Shown here: positions 1 through 8,787 of the stretch, in pieces
Numbering within the stretch: the first letter of the stretch is position 1
Layout: each line of letters begins with the position of its first letter
Source of the DNA: JANRLL01 sp033762715
GTDB taxonomy: Bacteria > Pseudomonadota > Alphaproteobacteria > Rickettsiales > SXRF01
Direction of reading: 5' to 3'
Assembly: GCA_033762715.1 (NCBI GenBank)
Contig: JANRLL010000003.1
Coordinates: forward strand, 1 to 64,000
Length of the DNA stretch: 64,000 nt
Translations under genes and position numbers: made by a program
Notes under the pieces: generated by a model
What the model saw: only the letters and a program-made list of their open reading frames with translations
Databases searched by the model: none
Told to the model about the DNA's origin: nothing

Positions 1-1274
<1,274 letters not shown>

Positions 1275-1545
1275 AACTTGTTCTCTTAAGAACGATGCCT
1301 GAACCATGAACGTACAGAGCAAAAGAGCTCTGTATGTTTAACTTATTCAGTACATCAACTCATCAAAATTTTCATCGTCAGGTAGAATTGGCCCAAGGTA
1401 CTTGCGTACTGTGCGTGCCTTTTCCCGCGCCTGACAATGCAATATGATGTCAGAAAAACCTATTCACAATTTCAATCAGCAGAGACCGTTTTGATTGCTC
1501 AATTCACTCTCTAAATCACATCGCCCTGTCGGCGAAGGGATGATT

Positions 1546-1574
1546 CGTATACCGTTACCTATTTGGTATGTCAA
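1546..1574 (-). promoter_or_regulatory. Proximal promoter of the 23S rRNA gene
   Basis: On the minus strand a TTGACA hexamer (1569-1574) is separated by exactly 17 bases from TATACG (1546-1551). This is a near-consensus sigma-70 promoter facing the 23S gene. It predicts a start near 1539 and a leader of about 265 nt with several hairpins. A promoter this close, with no 16S between, fits separate transcription of the 23S gene. Confidence 0.75.
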
Positions 1575-1673
1575 CAACCATTGTGAAAAATTTTTACATT
1601 ATTTTTATTACACGCTAAAACGCTATATTTTCTGCGCGTTACCGCGTTTTATATTTTTCACTTGGGTGATGCG

Positions 1674-1723
1674 TTCGCTAAATTTTATGATCCAGGATCA
1701 TCATCGAAAATGCATTTAGCGAA
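1674..1723. repeat. 50-nt interrupted palindrome ahead of the 23S gene
   Basis: TTCGCTAAAT (1674-1683) is repeated inverted as ATTTAGCGAA (1714-1723), and a second inverted repeat ATGATCC-A-GGATCAT lies inside. The element begins about 5 bases downstream of the predicted start of the distal promoter. It could be an RNA hairpin at the 5' end of the long precursor or a protein-binding site. No known family was recognised. Confidence 0.6.
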
Positions 1724-1734
1724 AGTAGGTGATG

Positions 1735-1763
1735 ATTATAGCGCAGATAATACGCGATGACAA
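1735..1763 (-). promoter_or_regulatory. Distal promoter of the 23S rRNA gene
   Basis: On the minus strand TTGTCA (1758-1763), a 17-base spacer and a perfect TATAAT (1735-1740) form a strong sigma-70 promoter. It reads toward the 23S gene about 190 bases before the proximal promoter. Tandem promoters are usual for rRNA operons. It could instead drive a short independent RNA ending before the proximal promoter, but no terminator was seen between them. Confidence 0.7.
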
Positions 1764-1814
1764 ATAGCGTTTGCGGCCAGGCCTTGCGTCTTAATCTCTT
1801 TGCGTGAAAATCAA

Positions 1815-1844
1815 CCAATAAACTGATTTTTATTGGGTTTTTTT
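1815..1844 (+). terminator. Hairpin with T-run between the 23S promoters and the first small gene
   Basis: CCAATAAA (1815-1822) pairs with TTTATTGG (1829-1836) and is followed by a run of seven T. The opposite strand also ends in a T-rich stretch, so it may work both ways and insulate the divergent units. No plus-strand gene was found upstream of it. Either a short unrecognised RNA ends here or it only blocks stray transcription. Confidence 0.5.
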
Positions 1845-1858
1845 AAATAGACCTGAAA

Positions 1859-1873
1859 TTAATAATTTGTTAA
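1859..1873 (+). promoter_or_regulatory. CtrA-type box A (TTAA-N7-TTAA)
   Basis: A perfect TTAA-N7-TTAA, the CtrA recognition pattern of alphaproteobacteria, lies 15 bases before the core shared by five leaders in this window. If a -10 element lies at about 1883-1888, the first half-site occupies the -35 region, as in activated CtrA promoters. The motif is short and AT-rich. Its weight comes from the same geometry at box B and, with one mismatch, at boxes C, D and E. Confidence 0.5.
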
Positions 1874-1887
1874 TATTGTCTCGAATC

Positions 1888-1962
1888 CTGTTTGCTTGTG
1901 CGACTCGTTTCGATCAAGTGAACGCGTCACCTTTGTGTGACTCTTGATTGTACGTGTCGTAC
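1888..1962 (+). promoter_or_regulatory. Structured leader A upstream of the 80-residue small protein
   Basis: After the core CTGTTTGCTT (1888-1897) comes a hairpin in which GATCAAG (1912-1918) pairs with CTTGATT (1943-1949). GTCAC/GTGAC is stacked inside it. A short hairpin GTACG-TGT-CGTAC (1950-1962) follows. Leader B has the same order of elements and an identical GATCAAGTGAACG, but different inner-stem bases that still pair. The start codon follows 61 bases later. The transcription start is not known, so the core could be promoter DNA, RNA or both. Confidence 0.6.
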
Positions 1963-2023
1963 ACGCACGGGATGGGTATCTGCGCTAACCAGGCCAGAAC
2001 CGCATCACTCAGGAGGTGCTCTC

Positions 2024-2266
2024 ATGAAAGAGCCCAACCAGCAGAATGGCGCCATCGCCGCGCTCGAAAAGGCGATGATCCGTCCGATAACCCGTGCCAC
2101 CACGCAGCTTGGTGAGCATGTCGAAAGCCACGAATGGACTGGCGTTGCCGTGTGCAGCGTTCGTGTCATTGGCGGCCTCGCCATCATCATCGTCTGCTGC
2201 TGGGTTTTCCCGGCCGCCGGCATGATCGACGGTATGTTCGAGGTCCTCACGCCCCCGAAGAGCTAA
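2024..2266 (+). CDS. Small single-pass membrane protein, unknown function (80 aa)
   Basis: Unrecognised protein. The start was chosen at the ATG preceded by a strong AGGAGGTG site; a longer upstream reading has no ribosome site. The N-terminal half is polar and probably helical. A hydrophobic segment at about residues 49-68 (GLAIIIVCCWVFPAAGMI) looks like one membrane span with two adjacent cysteines. The gene is monocistronic: CtrA-type box A and leader A lie ahead, and a strong terminator follows 36 bases after the stop. The reading is supported by these signals, not by homology. Confidence 0.75.
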   Translation: MKEPNQQNGAIAALEKAMIRPITRATTQLGEHVESHEWTGVAVCSVRVIGGLAIIIVCCWVFPAAGMIDGMFEVLTPPKS

Positions 2267-2301
2267 ACCGCTCCCCATCCGGGGATGCAACCCTCTACCC
2301 T

Positions 2302-2344
2302 CTGTCCCTCGCGATCCCAAAATCGCGGGGGACAGTTGATTTTT
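2302..2344 (+). terminator. Rho-independent terminator of the 80-aa gene
   Basis: CTGTCCC (2302-2308) pairs with GGGACAG (2329-2335) and the inner CGCGAT with ATCGCG, giving a long GC-rich stem. A T-run follows at 2340-2344. It closes the single-gene unit. Confidence 0.8.
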
Positions 2345-2430
2345 AAACCATGTCGTTTCCATTATTTTTATCCCTATCGTTTGACCGGGGTCAATTACCA
2401 TTGGGCTCGCCGCTCTACAATGCTAGAGCC

Positions 2431-3126
2431 ATGCACACAAAACATCGTGAAAAGACCCTATTTGCAAAAGCCACTGATCCCATGATTGAAGCGGTTATTG
2501 GTGGTTTTTTTCGATTCACTCAGCGTGAAGAAGCGCAAGCTCGTTTGCATGATTTGGCCAGCATGTATGTAGTTTCCAAAAGGCAGCCCACAAACGGCCT
2601 ACATTTATGGGTGCGTCATTATGACATCAGCCAAGAAGAAAAGAAAAAAGGATTTCGCGGTCATTTTATGACTATTTCCATCACTGAACAAAACGGCATG
2701 TTTAGTTTGCGCGCAATTAAAGACCAGCAGCCACTAGCCAAGCATCCGCAAAAAGACCGGCCAGATCTCAATATGCCCGATATGGGGCATTACCTGCTGC
2801 GCGCATCGCGCAAAGGAAAAATCTATCCTTCACGTGAGGCCGCTTATGATGCGCTCATGCAACTGCACGATATGTTTCCTGCAACCACTATTCCCGGACG
2901 CTCTCACCTGTTCACTATGATCTATGACCGCAATCAACCCCCTGACGCAAGAACGGTGAAATATATCTTGCGTATCCAACCCAAAGAAAAAGAAGGGTTT
3001 GTTATTATATTGGAACTCAACCGCTCACCCAAATCGCCGGATCAAAATAAAAAATTGGAAAACAAAGGCTTATACACATCTATGGTGCAAAAAAGCCGCC
3101 GGAAGAAACCCAAAAAATCGAACTGA
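2431..3126 (+). CDS. Hypothetical basic protein (231 aa)
   Basis: Unrecognised soluble protein rich in Lys, Arg, His and Gln, with a strongly basic tail (KSRRKKPKKSN) that suggests nucleic-acid binding or an RNA-associated role. No signal peptide or membrane segment is visible. The start at MHTKHREK was preferred because the 27 residues of the longer reading look non-coding. No clear ribosome site precedes it, but TACAAT stands 13 bases before the ATG as a possible -10 element, so the message may be nearly leaderless. The gene stands alone between a terminator and the next small gene. Codon usage looks like the neighbours. Confidence 0.7.
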   Translation: MHTKHREKTLFAKATDPMIEAVIGGFFRFTQREEAQARLHDLASMYVVSKRQPTNGLHLWVRHYDISQEEKKKGFRGHFMTISITEQNGMFSLRAIKDQQPLAKHPQKDRPDLNMPDMGHYLLRASRKGKIYPSREAAYDALMQLHDMFPATTIPGRSHLFTMIYDRNQPPDARTVKYILRIQPKEKEGFVIILELNRSPKSPDQNKKLENKGLYTSMVQKSRRKKPKKSN

Positions 3127-3276
3127 TTGTCACTAAATCTTCATACCTAACAGCCCCTCCATACTTTAGAATGGTAGGTGATGTGGTGTGATATCTTTCT
3201 AGGGTTCAGAACGATAGCACATCTACATGCCGTCTAAAAAACGGCTACCATTCCAAAGAAAGGGGGTGAAAGGGTC

Positions 3277-3471
3277 ATGAAAGATCACTTCACGCCTAAT
3301 GAGGCACCGGAACCTCCCCGGTGCACGTTTGTCGCAACAGGGCTCTGCCCTGTGACGGATTTCGACGCCGCCTGCCCTAACCATGAGCAGCCTGGGTGCC
3401 GATTCTGTAAGAAGCAAACAACTGGCGAAACGCCCACGGATACCAATCCGGATGGCGTTCCGCTGAACTAA
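3277..3471 (+). CDS. Small cysteine-rich protein (64 aa)
   Basis: Unrecognised protein preceded by a good ribosome site (AAGGGGGTGAAAG). Five cysteines (about C16, C24, C33, C41, C44) cluster in the middle, the last two as C-x2-C, and could hold a metal or form disulphides. The protein is otherwise acidic and Pro/Thr-rich, with no membrane span. The 150-base stretch ahead holds a GCCGT/ACGGC hairpin, but the CTGTTTGCTT core of the neighbouring small genes is absent, so it is not counted in that family. Terminator hairpins follow directly. Confidence 0.6.
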   Translation: MKDHFTPNEAPEPPRCTFVATGLCPVTDFDAACPNHEQPGCRFCKKQTTGETPTDTNPDGVPLN

Positions 3472-3483
3472 GGATCAGTCAGT

Positions 3484-3548
3484 AGGTGGGAGAACCACAC
3501 TTGCGCAAGCAAGTGCCCACCTGCTGGCCCTCCTCGGGAGTTTTTTAT
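3484..3548 (+). terminator. Terminator region after the Cys-rich gene
   Basis: AGGTGGG and CCCACCT enclose an inner ACTTGC/GCAAGT stem. They are followed by CTCC-TCG-GGAG and a run of six T at 3541-3546. The last hairpin with the T-run is the likely terminator. Confidence 0.7.
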
Positions 3549-3569
3549 TATTTCCCCATAGACCAATCA

Positions 3570-3584
3570 TTAACAATGTGTTAA
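3570..3584 (+). promoter_or_regulatory. CtrA-type box B (TTAA-N7-TTAA)
   Basis: Second perfect TTAA-N7-TTAA, placed 14 bases before the CTGTTTGCTT core, as at box A. The sequence between box and core (CGAGCTGTATT) differs from leader A, so the conservation of the two elements is not just a recent copy of the whole region. Confidence 0.5.
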
Positions 3585-3598
3585 TATCGAGCTGTATT

Positions 3599-3674
3599 CT
3601 GTTTGCTTGGCCGAACGATAAGATCAAGTGAACGATAGCCGCAATTTCGGCTCATTTGATTGTATGTTTCGTAC
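3599..3674 (+). promoter_or_regulatory. Structured leader B upstream of the 65-residue small protein
   Basis: It begins with the core CTGTTTGCTT (3599-3608), which can fold with CGAAC as a small hairpin. The main stem follows: ATCAA with TTGAT outside, AGCCG (3637-3641) with CGGCT (3648-3652) inside. GTATG-TTT-CGTAC (3662-3674) comes next. Compared with leader A the inner stem has changed completely (GTCAC/GTGAC there) while pairing is kept. GTATG against CGTAC uses a G-U pair where leader A has GTACG. These are compensatory changes expected of a selected RNA fold. Confidence 0.6.
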
Positions 3675-3723
3675 GGCAAGCCGGTGCTTTTAAGCATCGT
3701 AAACACTCCCAAGGAGCGCTTGT

Positions 3724-3921
3724 ATGACGAAGAGAACGTTCAACACAGCAGTAACCATCCTGTCAGTTGTTCTGCTCATCGCGTTGGGTATCGCCATCTA
3801 CGAAGGGCTCGGACTGTACATTCTGGCAGCTGTTTTTATCGGGCTGTATGTTGCACGTCAGATCTGGGGTCCCTCGCGGAATCTCGGCTTTAAAACAGCC
3901 AGAAAGGCGATCGGCGTGTGA
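3724..3921 (+). CDS. Small two-span membrane protein, unknown function (65 aa)
   Basis: Unrecognised protein with a clear ribosome site (AAGGAG, 9 bases before ATG). Two hydrophobic segments, about residues 8-25 and 29-47, are joined by a short EGLG turn and followed by a basic tail, so both ends probably face the cytoplasm. It is a single-gene unit behind CtrA-type box B and leader B and ends before a 13-bp stem hairpin. The shared control region links it to the 80-aa gene at 2024 and the array at 13-14.5 kb, although the proteins themselves are not alike. Confidence 0.75.
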   Translation: MTKRTFNTAVTILSVVLLIALGIAIYEGLGLYILAAVFIGLYVARQIWGPSRNLGFKTARKAIGV

Positions 3922-3938
3922 TCTCTCACCATCTACTT

Positions 3939-3972
3939 CTACTACAAGCCCCAAAATGCGGGCTTGTAGTAG
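3939..3972 (+). terminator. Probable terminator hairpin
   Basis: A perfect 13-bp stem (CTACTACAAGCCC at 3939-3951 with its complement at 3960-3972) closes the small gene. The T-rich tract comes 12 bases later (AATTTTCTTT), so termination may be imperfect. Confidence 0.6.
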
Positions 3973-4088
3973 AGGAGGTGAAATTTTCTTTCCCCACCTT
4001 CCTTTTTCATATCTGGTTTTTTGAGCGGTGTTATGCTATAGCTTATCTATTGCGTACGTAACGCGAAACCACATCCACGTAGGATGCT

Positions 4089-4961
4089 ATGCAGTCACTA
4101 CCGACAACGTTAACGGCCATACCCATTGCCGGCTCGCTTGCAGATCCCGAAGGATTGGCCAAAGCGCTCGCCGACGCCCGCCCCAAAGATCTCGCGGCTG
4201 ATAATGACATGGTCATTCCTTTTGCACCGGTGCATGATGTAGTGCGCATTTCGCCGGAAGCACAATTTTTCCAAGCATTGAAACCGTTTTTGCAGGCACT
4301 CGATCAAGCCGAGACCACTGAAGAGTTTCGCCTCGCCGCACAAGCGCTACAACAATTTCTCGAAGATAATAATATAAGCGGGCGCATCTATACGCGCTTA
4401 AACAGCGCCATCGATTTTGCATTAGAAACACTCGATGCCATGGATGAAACGGATGGGTTTGAATCGTTTGAATTCGATGTGAGCATGTTATCGGTCAATG
4501 CTGCTTCTGCTAATTATAATGTGAGTCAGGTATCGTTCTCGATTGATTTTGAAATTCACACCACACACTCCGACTTCAGCTATGAGACCGGCATTTCCGA
4601 AAGCGATGGTAGCGGCGTGGTCAAAGATATGTACCACACCGATTTTGAACAGAAGGACTATGAGCGTATTACGTTAGACACCTCTCTGCTGGTATTTCAA
4701 CTCGGTGTCGATGTCGGCGTTAAAGCCTTCAAATCCTTAGCCAGCAAGCTGTTTGGCATTAATGCGGTGGATCTGCTTAATTTCGCCCTGGATAATAACA
4801 TCAGCCAATTCGACCTGTCGCAAAGCCAGATCTATAAAAAAACGACGATACGCAACAACGTGATTGACCTTCTACAGCCTCAAACCGAGTCAATTGTTAT
4901 AAAACAGGCTCTCACCCTCAGCTCGAAGCAATTACGCCTTTTGCTCGACATAAAAGCCTAA
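4089..4961 (+). CDS. Hypothetical protein (290 aa)
   Basis: Unrecognised, probably soluble protein; no signal peptide or membrane span. The N-terminal third is Ala/Pro-rich with a VVRISPEAQF stretch around residue 50. The middle is acidic and aromatic (FESFEFDVSMLSV onward) and looks like beta structure. The C-terminal part is helical with leucines. The ATG follows a TAGGA site. It stands alone between the small-gene region and clpS, with about 170 bases on the 3' side where no other gene is seen. Confidence 0.7.
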   Translation: MQSLPTTLTAIPIAGSLADPEGLAKALADARPKDLAADNDMVIPFAPVHDVVRISPEAQFFQALKPFLQALDQAETTEEFRLAAQALQQFLEDNNISGRIYTRLNSAIDFALETLDAMDETDGFESFEFDVSMLSVNAASANYNVSQVSFSIDFEIHTTHSDFSYETGISESDGSGVVKDMYHTDFEQKDYERITLDTSLLVFQLGVDVGVKAFKSLASKLFGINAVDLLNFALDNNISQFDLSQSQIYKKTTIRNNVIDLLQPQTESIVIKQALTLSSKQLRLLLDIKA

Positions 4962-5129
4962 TTCCCGACTCTTTTTCTCAAGGATCTTCCCTTTTTATTC
5001 AAAATAGGGTATAACCGTCATTGCTTGGTGAATCAGCGACTTAGCTGGATTTGTAAAGAAAGAATGACTAAAATTTTGTCTAATTTTAATAAATCCGAAA
5101 GATTCACTTAACTGAGTGTTCAATGTTTT

Positions 5130-5498
5130 ATGGCAATAATACCCTTAGACACTGTAAATGAATTGCCCAAGGTGAAAGCCGAGGGGGGAGAACAGGAAGT
5201 CAAGCGTGACGGACTGTTACTCGCGGAACCGGAGGTGAAAACCAAACGACCGCCTTATTTCAAAGTAGTGCTGCTGAACGATGACTACACGCCGATGGAT
5301 TTTGTGGTGTTTATCTTAAAAGATATTTTCCGCAGGTCCCATGAAGAAGCAATCAGCATCATGCTTGAAATACACCAACAAGGCGCAGGCATTTGCGGGG
5401 TCTACACGCGGGACGTAGCGGAAACAAAAGCAGAGTTGGTCATTACCTTGGCTAGACGAAGCGAGTATCCCCTACAGTGCCGAGTGGAGAAACAGTAA
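5130..5498 (+). CDS. clpS: ATP-dependent Clp protease adaptor ClpS
   Basis: ClpS binds the N-domain of ClpA and delivers N-end-rule substrates to ClpAP. The core is clear: PYFKVVLLNDDYTPMDFVV holds the conserved NDDYTPM motif, followed by HEEAISIMLEIHQQGAGICG and GVYTRDVAETK, at about residues 42-98. At 122 residues it has the usual size, with a variable N-terminal tail of about 40. The start ATG lacks a strong ribosome site, so the exact N-terminus is less sure. It is followed 24 bases later by clpA, the standard arrangement in proteobacteria. Confidence 0.96.
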   Translation: MAIIPLDTVNELPKVKAEGGEQEVKRDGLLLAEPEVKTKRPPYFKVVLLNDDYTPMDFVVFILKDIFRRSHEEAISIMLEIHQQGAGICGVYTRDVAETKAELVITLARRSEYPLQCRVEKQ

Positions 5499-5522
5499 AA
5501 TTCTTATGTGGGGTATGCCGCC

Positions 5523-7859
5523 ATGCTGTCTAAGAACCTGGAAATCACTCTCCATCGCGCTCTTGCGCTGGCCAAAAAGCACCATCATGAATATGCGACG
5601 CTTGAGCATTTGCTCTTTGCGCTGACCGATGATCAAGATGCGGCCGCGGTTATGCGTGGTTGCGGCATCGAAATTACCGCACTCAAAAAATCCTTGGTGG
5701 ATTTCCTCGAAAACGAGCTCACCACGCTGGTGGTAGAAGACGTTGAAGAGTCTCGCCCAACGGCAGGCTTCCAACGCGTGATTCACCGCGCTGCTATCCA
5801 TGTGCAATCGGCTGGCAAAAACGAAGTAACCGGCGCCAATGTGTTAGTTGCCCTCTTCTCTGAGCGCGATTCACACGCCGTATTCTTCCTGCAAGAACAT
5901 GATGTATCGCGCCTCGATGTAGTGAATTACATTTCGCACGGCGTTGTGAAATACGCTGACAATCAAAAAATCGCTGAATGGCGCCGCGAACTTGATCCCG
6001 ATGAAAGCGAATCGCTGGAAAAACCGCAAGCTGCGAAAGAAAGCAAAGAGAAAGACAAAGATAAGGCTGATGCCCTGTCGCAATATTGCGTGAATTTGAA
6101 CAAAAAAGCAGAAGCCGGCAAAACCGATATTCTGATCGGCCGCGAAGAAGAAGTGGATCGCACCGTGCAAGTGCTGGCTCGCCGCACTAAAAACAACCCG
6201 CTCTTTATCGGTGAAGCCGGTGTTGGTAAAACCGCCATCGCTGAAGGCTTGGCTTTCCGCATCGTACGCGGCGAAGTGCCTGCTGTGCTGCGCAACGCTA
6301 TTATCTTCTCGCTCGATATGGGCGCCCTGCTCGCCGGTACGCGTTATCGCGGTGACTTTGAAGAGCGCATGAAAGCGGTCATCAAAGAAATCGAAAAAGC
6401 GCCTGGTGCTATTTTATTCATCGATGAAATCCACACCATCATGGGTGCGGGTTCCACCAGCGGCGGCGCGCTCGATGCGTGTAACCTGCTGAAGCCTGCT
6501 CTGGCTCGCGGCGGTTTCCGTTGCATCGGCTCGACGACCTATAAAGAATATAAAAACTCGTTTGAGAAAGATCATGCGCTGGCACGTCGTTTCCAAAAAA
6601 TCGACATTGAAGAGCCTACGATCGACAACTCCATTAAAATTCTGCGTGGCCTGAAACCTTATTATGAAGAGCATCATGCCGTGCGCTACACCAACAGCGC
6701 GATCAAAGCAGCCGTTGAACTTTCGGCTCGCTATATTCATGATCGCAAATTGCCGGATAAAGCTATCGACGTGCTCGATGAAGCCGGTGCTGCACAAATG
6801 CTGGTGATAGAAAGCAAACGCAAGAAAACCATTACCCATCGCGAAGTAGAAGACATCGTAGCCAAAATGGCGCGTATGCCGGCTAAAACCGTGTCGATGG
6901 ATGATGCCGAACAACTCAAAAACCTCGAGAAGAATTTGAAGCTCGTGGTGTTTGGTCAAAACCGCGCAATCGATGCGCTGTCGTCTGCTATCAAAATGTC
7001 ACGTGCTGGTTTGCGTGAAGAAGAAAAACCGATCGGTAACTACCTATTCACCGGCCCAACCGGCGTGGGTAAAACCGAAGTGGCGCAGCAGCTTGCCGTG
7101 CTGATGGGCATGGAGCTGGTTCGCTTCGATATGTCGGAATATATGGAAAAACATGCGGTCGCTCGCTTGATTGGCGCACCTCCAGGCTATGTTGGTTTCG
7201 ATCAAGGTGGTTTGCTCACCGATGCGGTGGATAAAACCCCCTACTGCGTGATCTTGCTCGATGAAATCGAGAAAGCGCATCCCGACGTCTATAATATCCT
7301 GTTGCAGGTGATGGATTATGGCCGCCTGACCGATAATAACGGCAAGACGGTGAACTTCCGCAATGCGATTATCATCATGACCAGCAACGCCGGTGCCGCC
7401 GATGTGGCACGTGCGCCAGTGGGCTTCATGAAGGTGGATCGTGCCGGTGAAGATAAAGAGGCAATCAACCGTGCCTTCACGCCGGAATTCCGCAACCGCT
7501 TGGATGCCATTATCAGCTTTGATCACCTCACCTCCGATGTGGTGGCGCACGTGGTCAACAAATTCATCTTCCGCCTGGAATCACAATTGGCTGATCGCAA
7601 CGTAACCATCCAGCTGGATGAAGCGGCACGCAAATGGCTGGTAGAACGTGGCTATGACCGCTCGAACGGTGCACGTCCGATGGCTCGCCTCATTGCAGAA
7701 AAAATCAAAAAGCCGCTGGCTGACGAAGTGCTCTTTGGCAAACTCTCCAAAGGCGGCACGGTGAAAGTCACCGTGGAAGATGATGAACTCGCCTTCCAGT
7801 TCAGCAAAGCCACCCATAGCAACAAGCAAGATGAGAGCGATGAAGAGCTGGTCGGCTAA
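5523..7859 (+). CDS. clpA: ATP-dependent Clp protease ATP-binding subunit ClpA
   Basis: ClpA is the AAA+ unfoldase that feeds substrates to ClpP. In order: N-domain repeats (residues 1-145), a charged linker rich in Lys/Glu (about 155-190), AAA module 1 with Walker A GEAGVGKT (about 229) and Walker B LFIDEIH, then AAA module 2 with GPTGVGKT (about 511) and VILLDEIEKAHPD. A VGF tripeptide near residue 633 sits where the ClpP-docking loop IGL/IGF is expected. The ATG at MLSKNLEIT was chosen because it matches the family N-terminus; a GTG five codons earlier is possible. At 778 residues it is normal length. No clpP gene is in the window. Confidence 0.97.
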   Translation: MLSKNLEITLHRALALAKKHHHEYATLEHLLFALTDDQDAAAVMRGCGIEITALKKSLVDFLENELTTLVVEDVEESRPTAGFQRVIHRAAIHVQSAGKNEVTGANVLVALFSERDSHAVFFLQEHDVSRLDVVNYISHGVVKYADNQKIAEWRRELDPDESESLEKPQAAKESKEKDKDKADALSQYCVNLNKKAEAGKTDILIGREEEVDRTVQVLARRTKNNPLFIGEAGVGKTAIAEGLAFRIVRGEVPAVLRNAIIFSLDMGALLAGTRYRGDFEERMKAVIKEIEKAPGAILFIDEIHTIMGAGSTSGGALDACNLLKPALARGGFRCIGSTTYKEYKNSFEKDHALARRFQKIDIEEPTIDNSIKILRGLKPYYEEHHAVRYTNSAIKAAVELSARYIHDRKLPDKAIDVLDEAGAAQMLVIESKRKKTITHREVEDIVAKMARMPAKTVSMDDAEQLKNLEKNLKLVVFGQNRAIDALSSAIKMSRAGLREEEKPIGNYLFTGPTGVGKTEVAQQLAVLMGMELVRFDMSEYMEKHAVARLIGAPPGYVGFDQGGLLTDAVDKTPYCVILLDEIEKAHPDVYNILLQVMDYGRLTDNNGKTVNFRNAIIIMTSNAGAADVARAPVGFMKVDRAGEDKEAINRAFTPEFRNRLDAIISFDHLTSDVVAHVVNKFIFRLESQLADRNVTIQLDEAARKWLVERGYDRSNGARPMARLIAEKIKKPLADEVLFGKLSKGGTVKVTVEDDELAFQFSKATHSNKQDESDEELVG

Positions 7860-7883
7860 ACATACACCTAGGAAAAAGTATTG

Positions 7884-8762
7884 ATGGAAAATACAGCAAG
7901 AGATGAAGTCACCCCACTACCCAATATAGAGCGCTTAGCGCAGCACACAGGCGCTGATCCGGAGGTCTTGAAACATTGTCTAGCATCGCAATTTTGTAGC
8001 ATCATTAATGATTACCCACAAGATGCCTACGCAGCTGATACATTCGGTAAAAAAGCAAAGCTCGCGTCTAAGGATAACCGCGCCACCTACGAATATGCTC
8101 GATATATAGCACAAGAAGTAGTAGAGGACGTGCGCGACAATGCCGATCTACACAAAAAGGTGACCAATAGTTTCTCATTAGGAGACACTACCCAGATCGA
8201 TGAAATTATCACCGATGCAATGATTAACAAGATCGCCAGTCGCGTCAGCCAAGCAACAACTAAAGATTTCGCTTATTATGGTAAAAAACTGCTCAAGCCA
8301 ACCATTGATACGACCATTGAGCGTGAAATCGTGGCCATTGCCGCACCGCCAAGCTCTCCTTCTGCTGCGGTTCTTATTTTGAATGGTATGCATTATAACG
8401 ATGCAATACGTGCAGTGCCCGACCGCGTCAATAAGCGCGCCGAATTTAATATCGATACCGCCGATGTAGCCCGTGCATTAAATGCCATCAAGCATGGTAC
8501 ACCCACAGAAAAACCTGCTGAACCTCGCCCAGGCATTATGAGCCGTTTATGGAAAAAGATAACAGACCCCAAGCCACCGAATAAAGCCGAGGTAACGGAG
8601 AAGTTATTGACGCACCTATTAGGGGACAGGTCTCCAAGCGAGCTGAGAGATACGACCGCAGATAACCTGCTAGAGGGTATGAGCGTACGAGATGTTGTTG
8701 CTGCGTACGCAGCAGCGCGTGAAGAATTTAAAACACAAGCTAAGTCTGGCGCTGCCAAATAG
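7884..8762 (+). CDS. Hypothetical protein downstream of clpA (292 aa)
   Basis: Unrecognised, mostly helical and soluble protein with no signal peptide. It begins 24 bases after clpA with an AGGAAAA ribosome site, so it may be cotranscribed. The central part (VGD-free, Ala/Ile-rich, residues 90-180) looks like packed helices. Around residue 215 a PRPGIMSRLWKKI stretch forms a basic amphipathic linker. The following two genes are also unknown, predominantly helical and on the same strand, so the three may act together. The first GAT-rich residues give no family. Confidence 0.7.
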   Translation: MENTARDEVTPLPNIERLAQHTGADPEVLKHCLASQFCSIINDYPQDAYAADTFGKKAKLASKDNRATYEYARYIAQEVVEDVRDNADLHKKVTNSFSLGDTTQIDEIITDAMINKIASRVSQATTKDFAYYGKKLLKPTIDTTIEREIVAIAAPPSSPSAAVLILNGMHYNDAIRAVPDRVNKRAEFNIDTADVARALNAIKHGTPTEKPAEPRPGIMSRLWKKITDPKPPNKAEVTEKLLTHLLGDRSPSELRDTTADNLLEGMSVRDVVAAYAAAREEFKTQAKSGAAK

Positions 8763-8787
8763 CGCACCATAAGGATGTCATAGTGTT

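Noticed and set aside
1275..2000. 16S rRNA or tRNA genes ahead of 23S
   Set aside because: No anti-Shine-Dalgarno region, no 16S 3' end and no cloverleaf were found on either strand.
2005..2401. Minus-strand frames over the 80-aa gene
   Set aside because: The plus strand has the strong ribosome site, leader and terminator; the minus frames have none.
3130..3276. Sixth copy of the CtrA-box leader before the Cys-rich gene
   Set aside because: There is a GAACGATA stretch and a hairpin, but no TTAA-N7-TTAA and no CTGTTTGCTT core.
6414..7550. Minus-strand open frames opposite clpA
   Set aside because: Shadow frames of a strongly conserved coding sequence.
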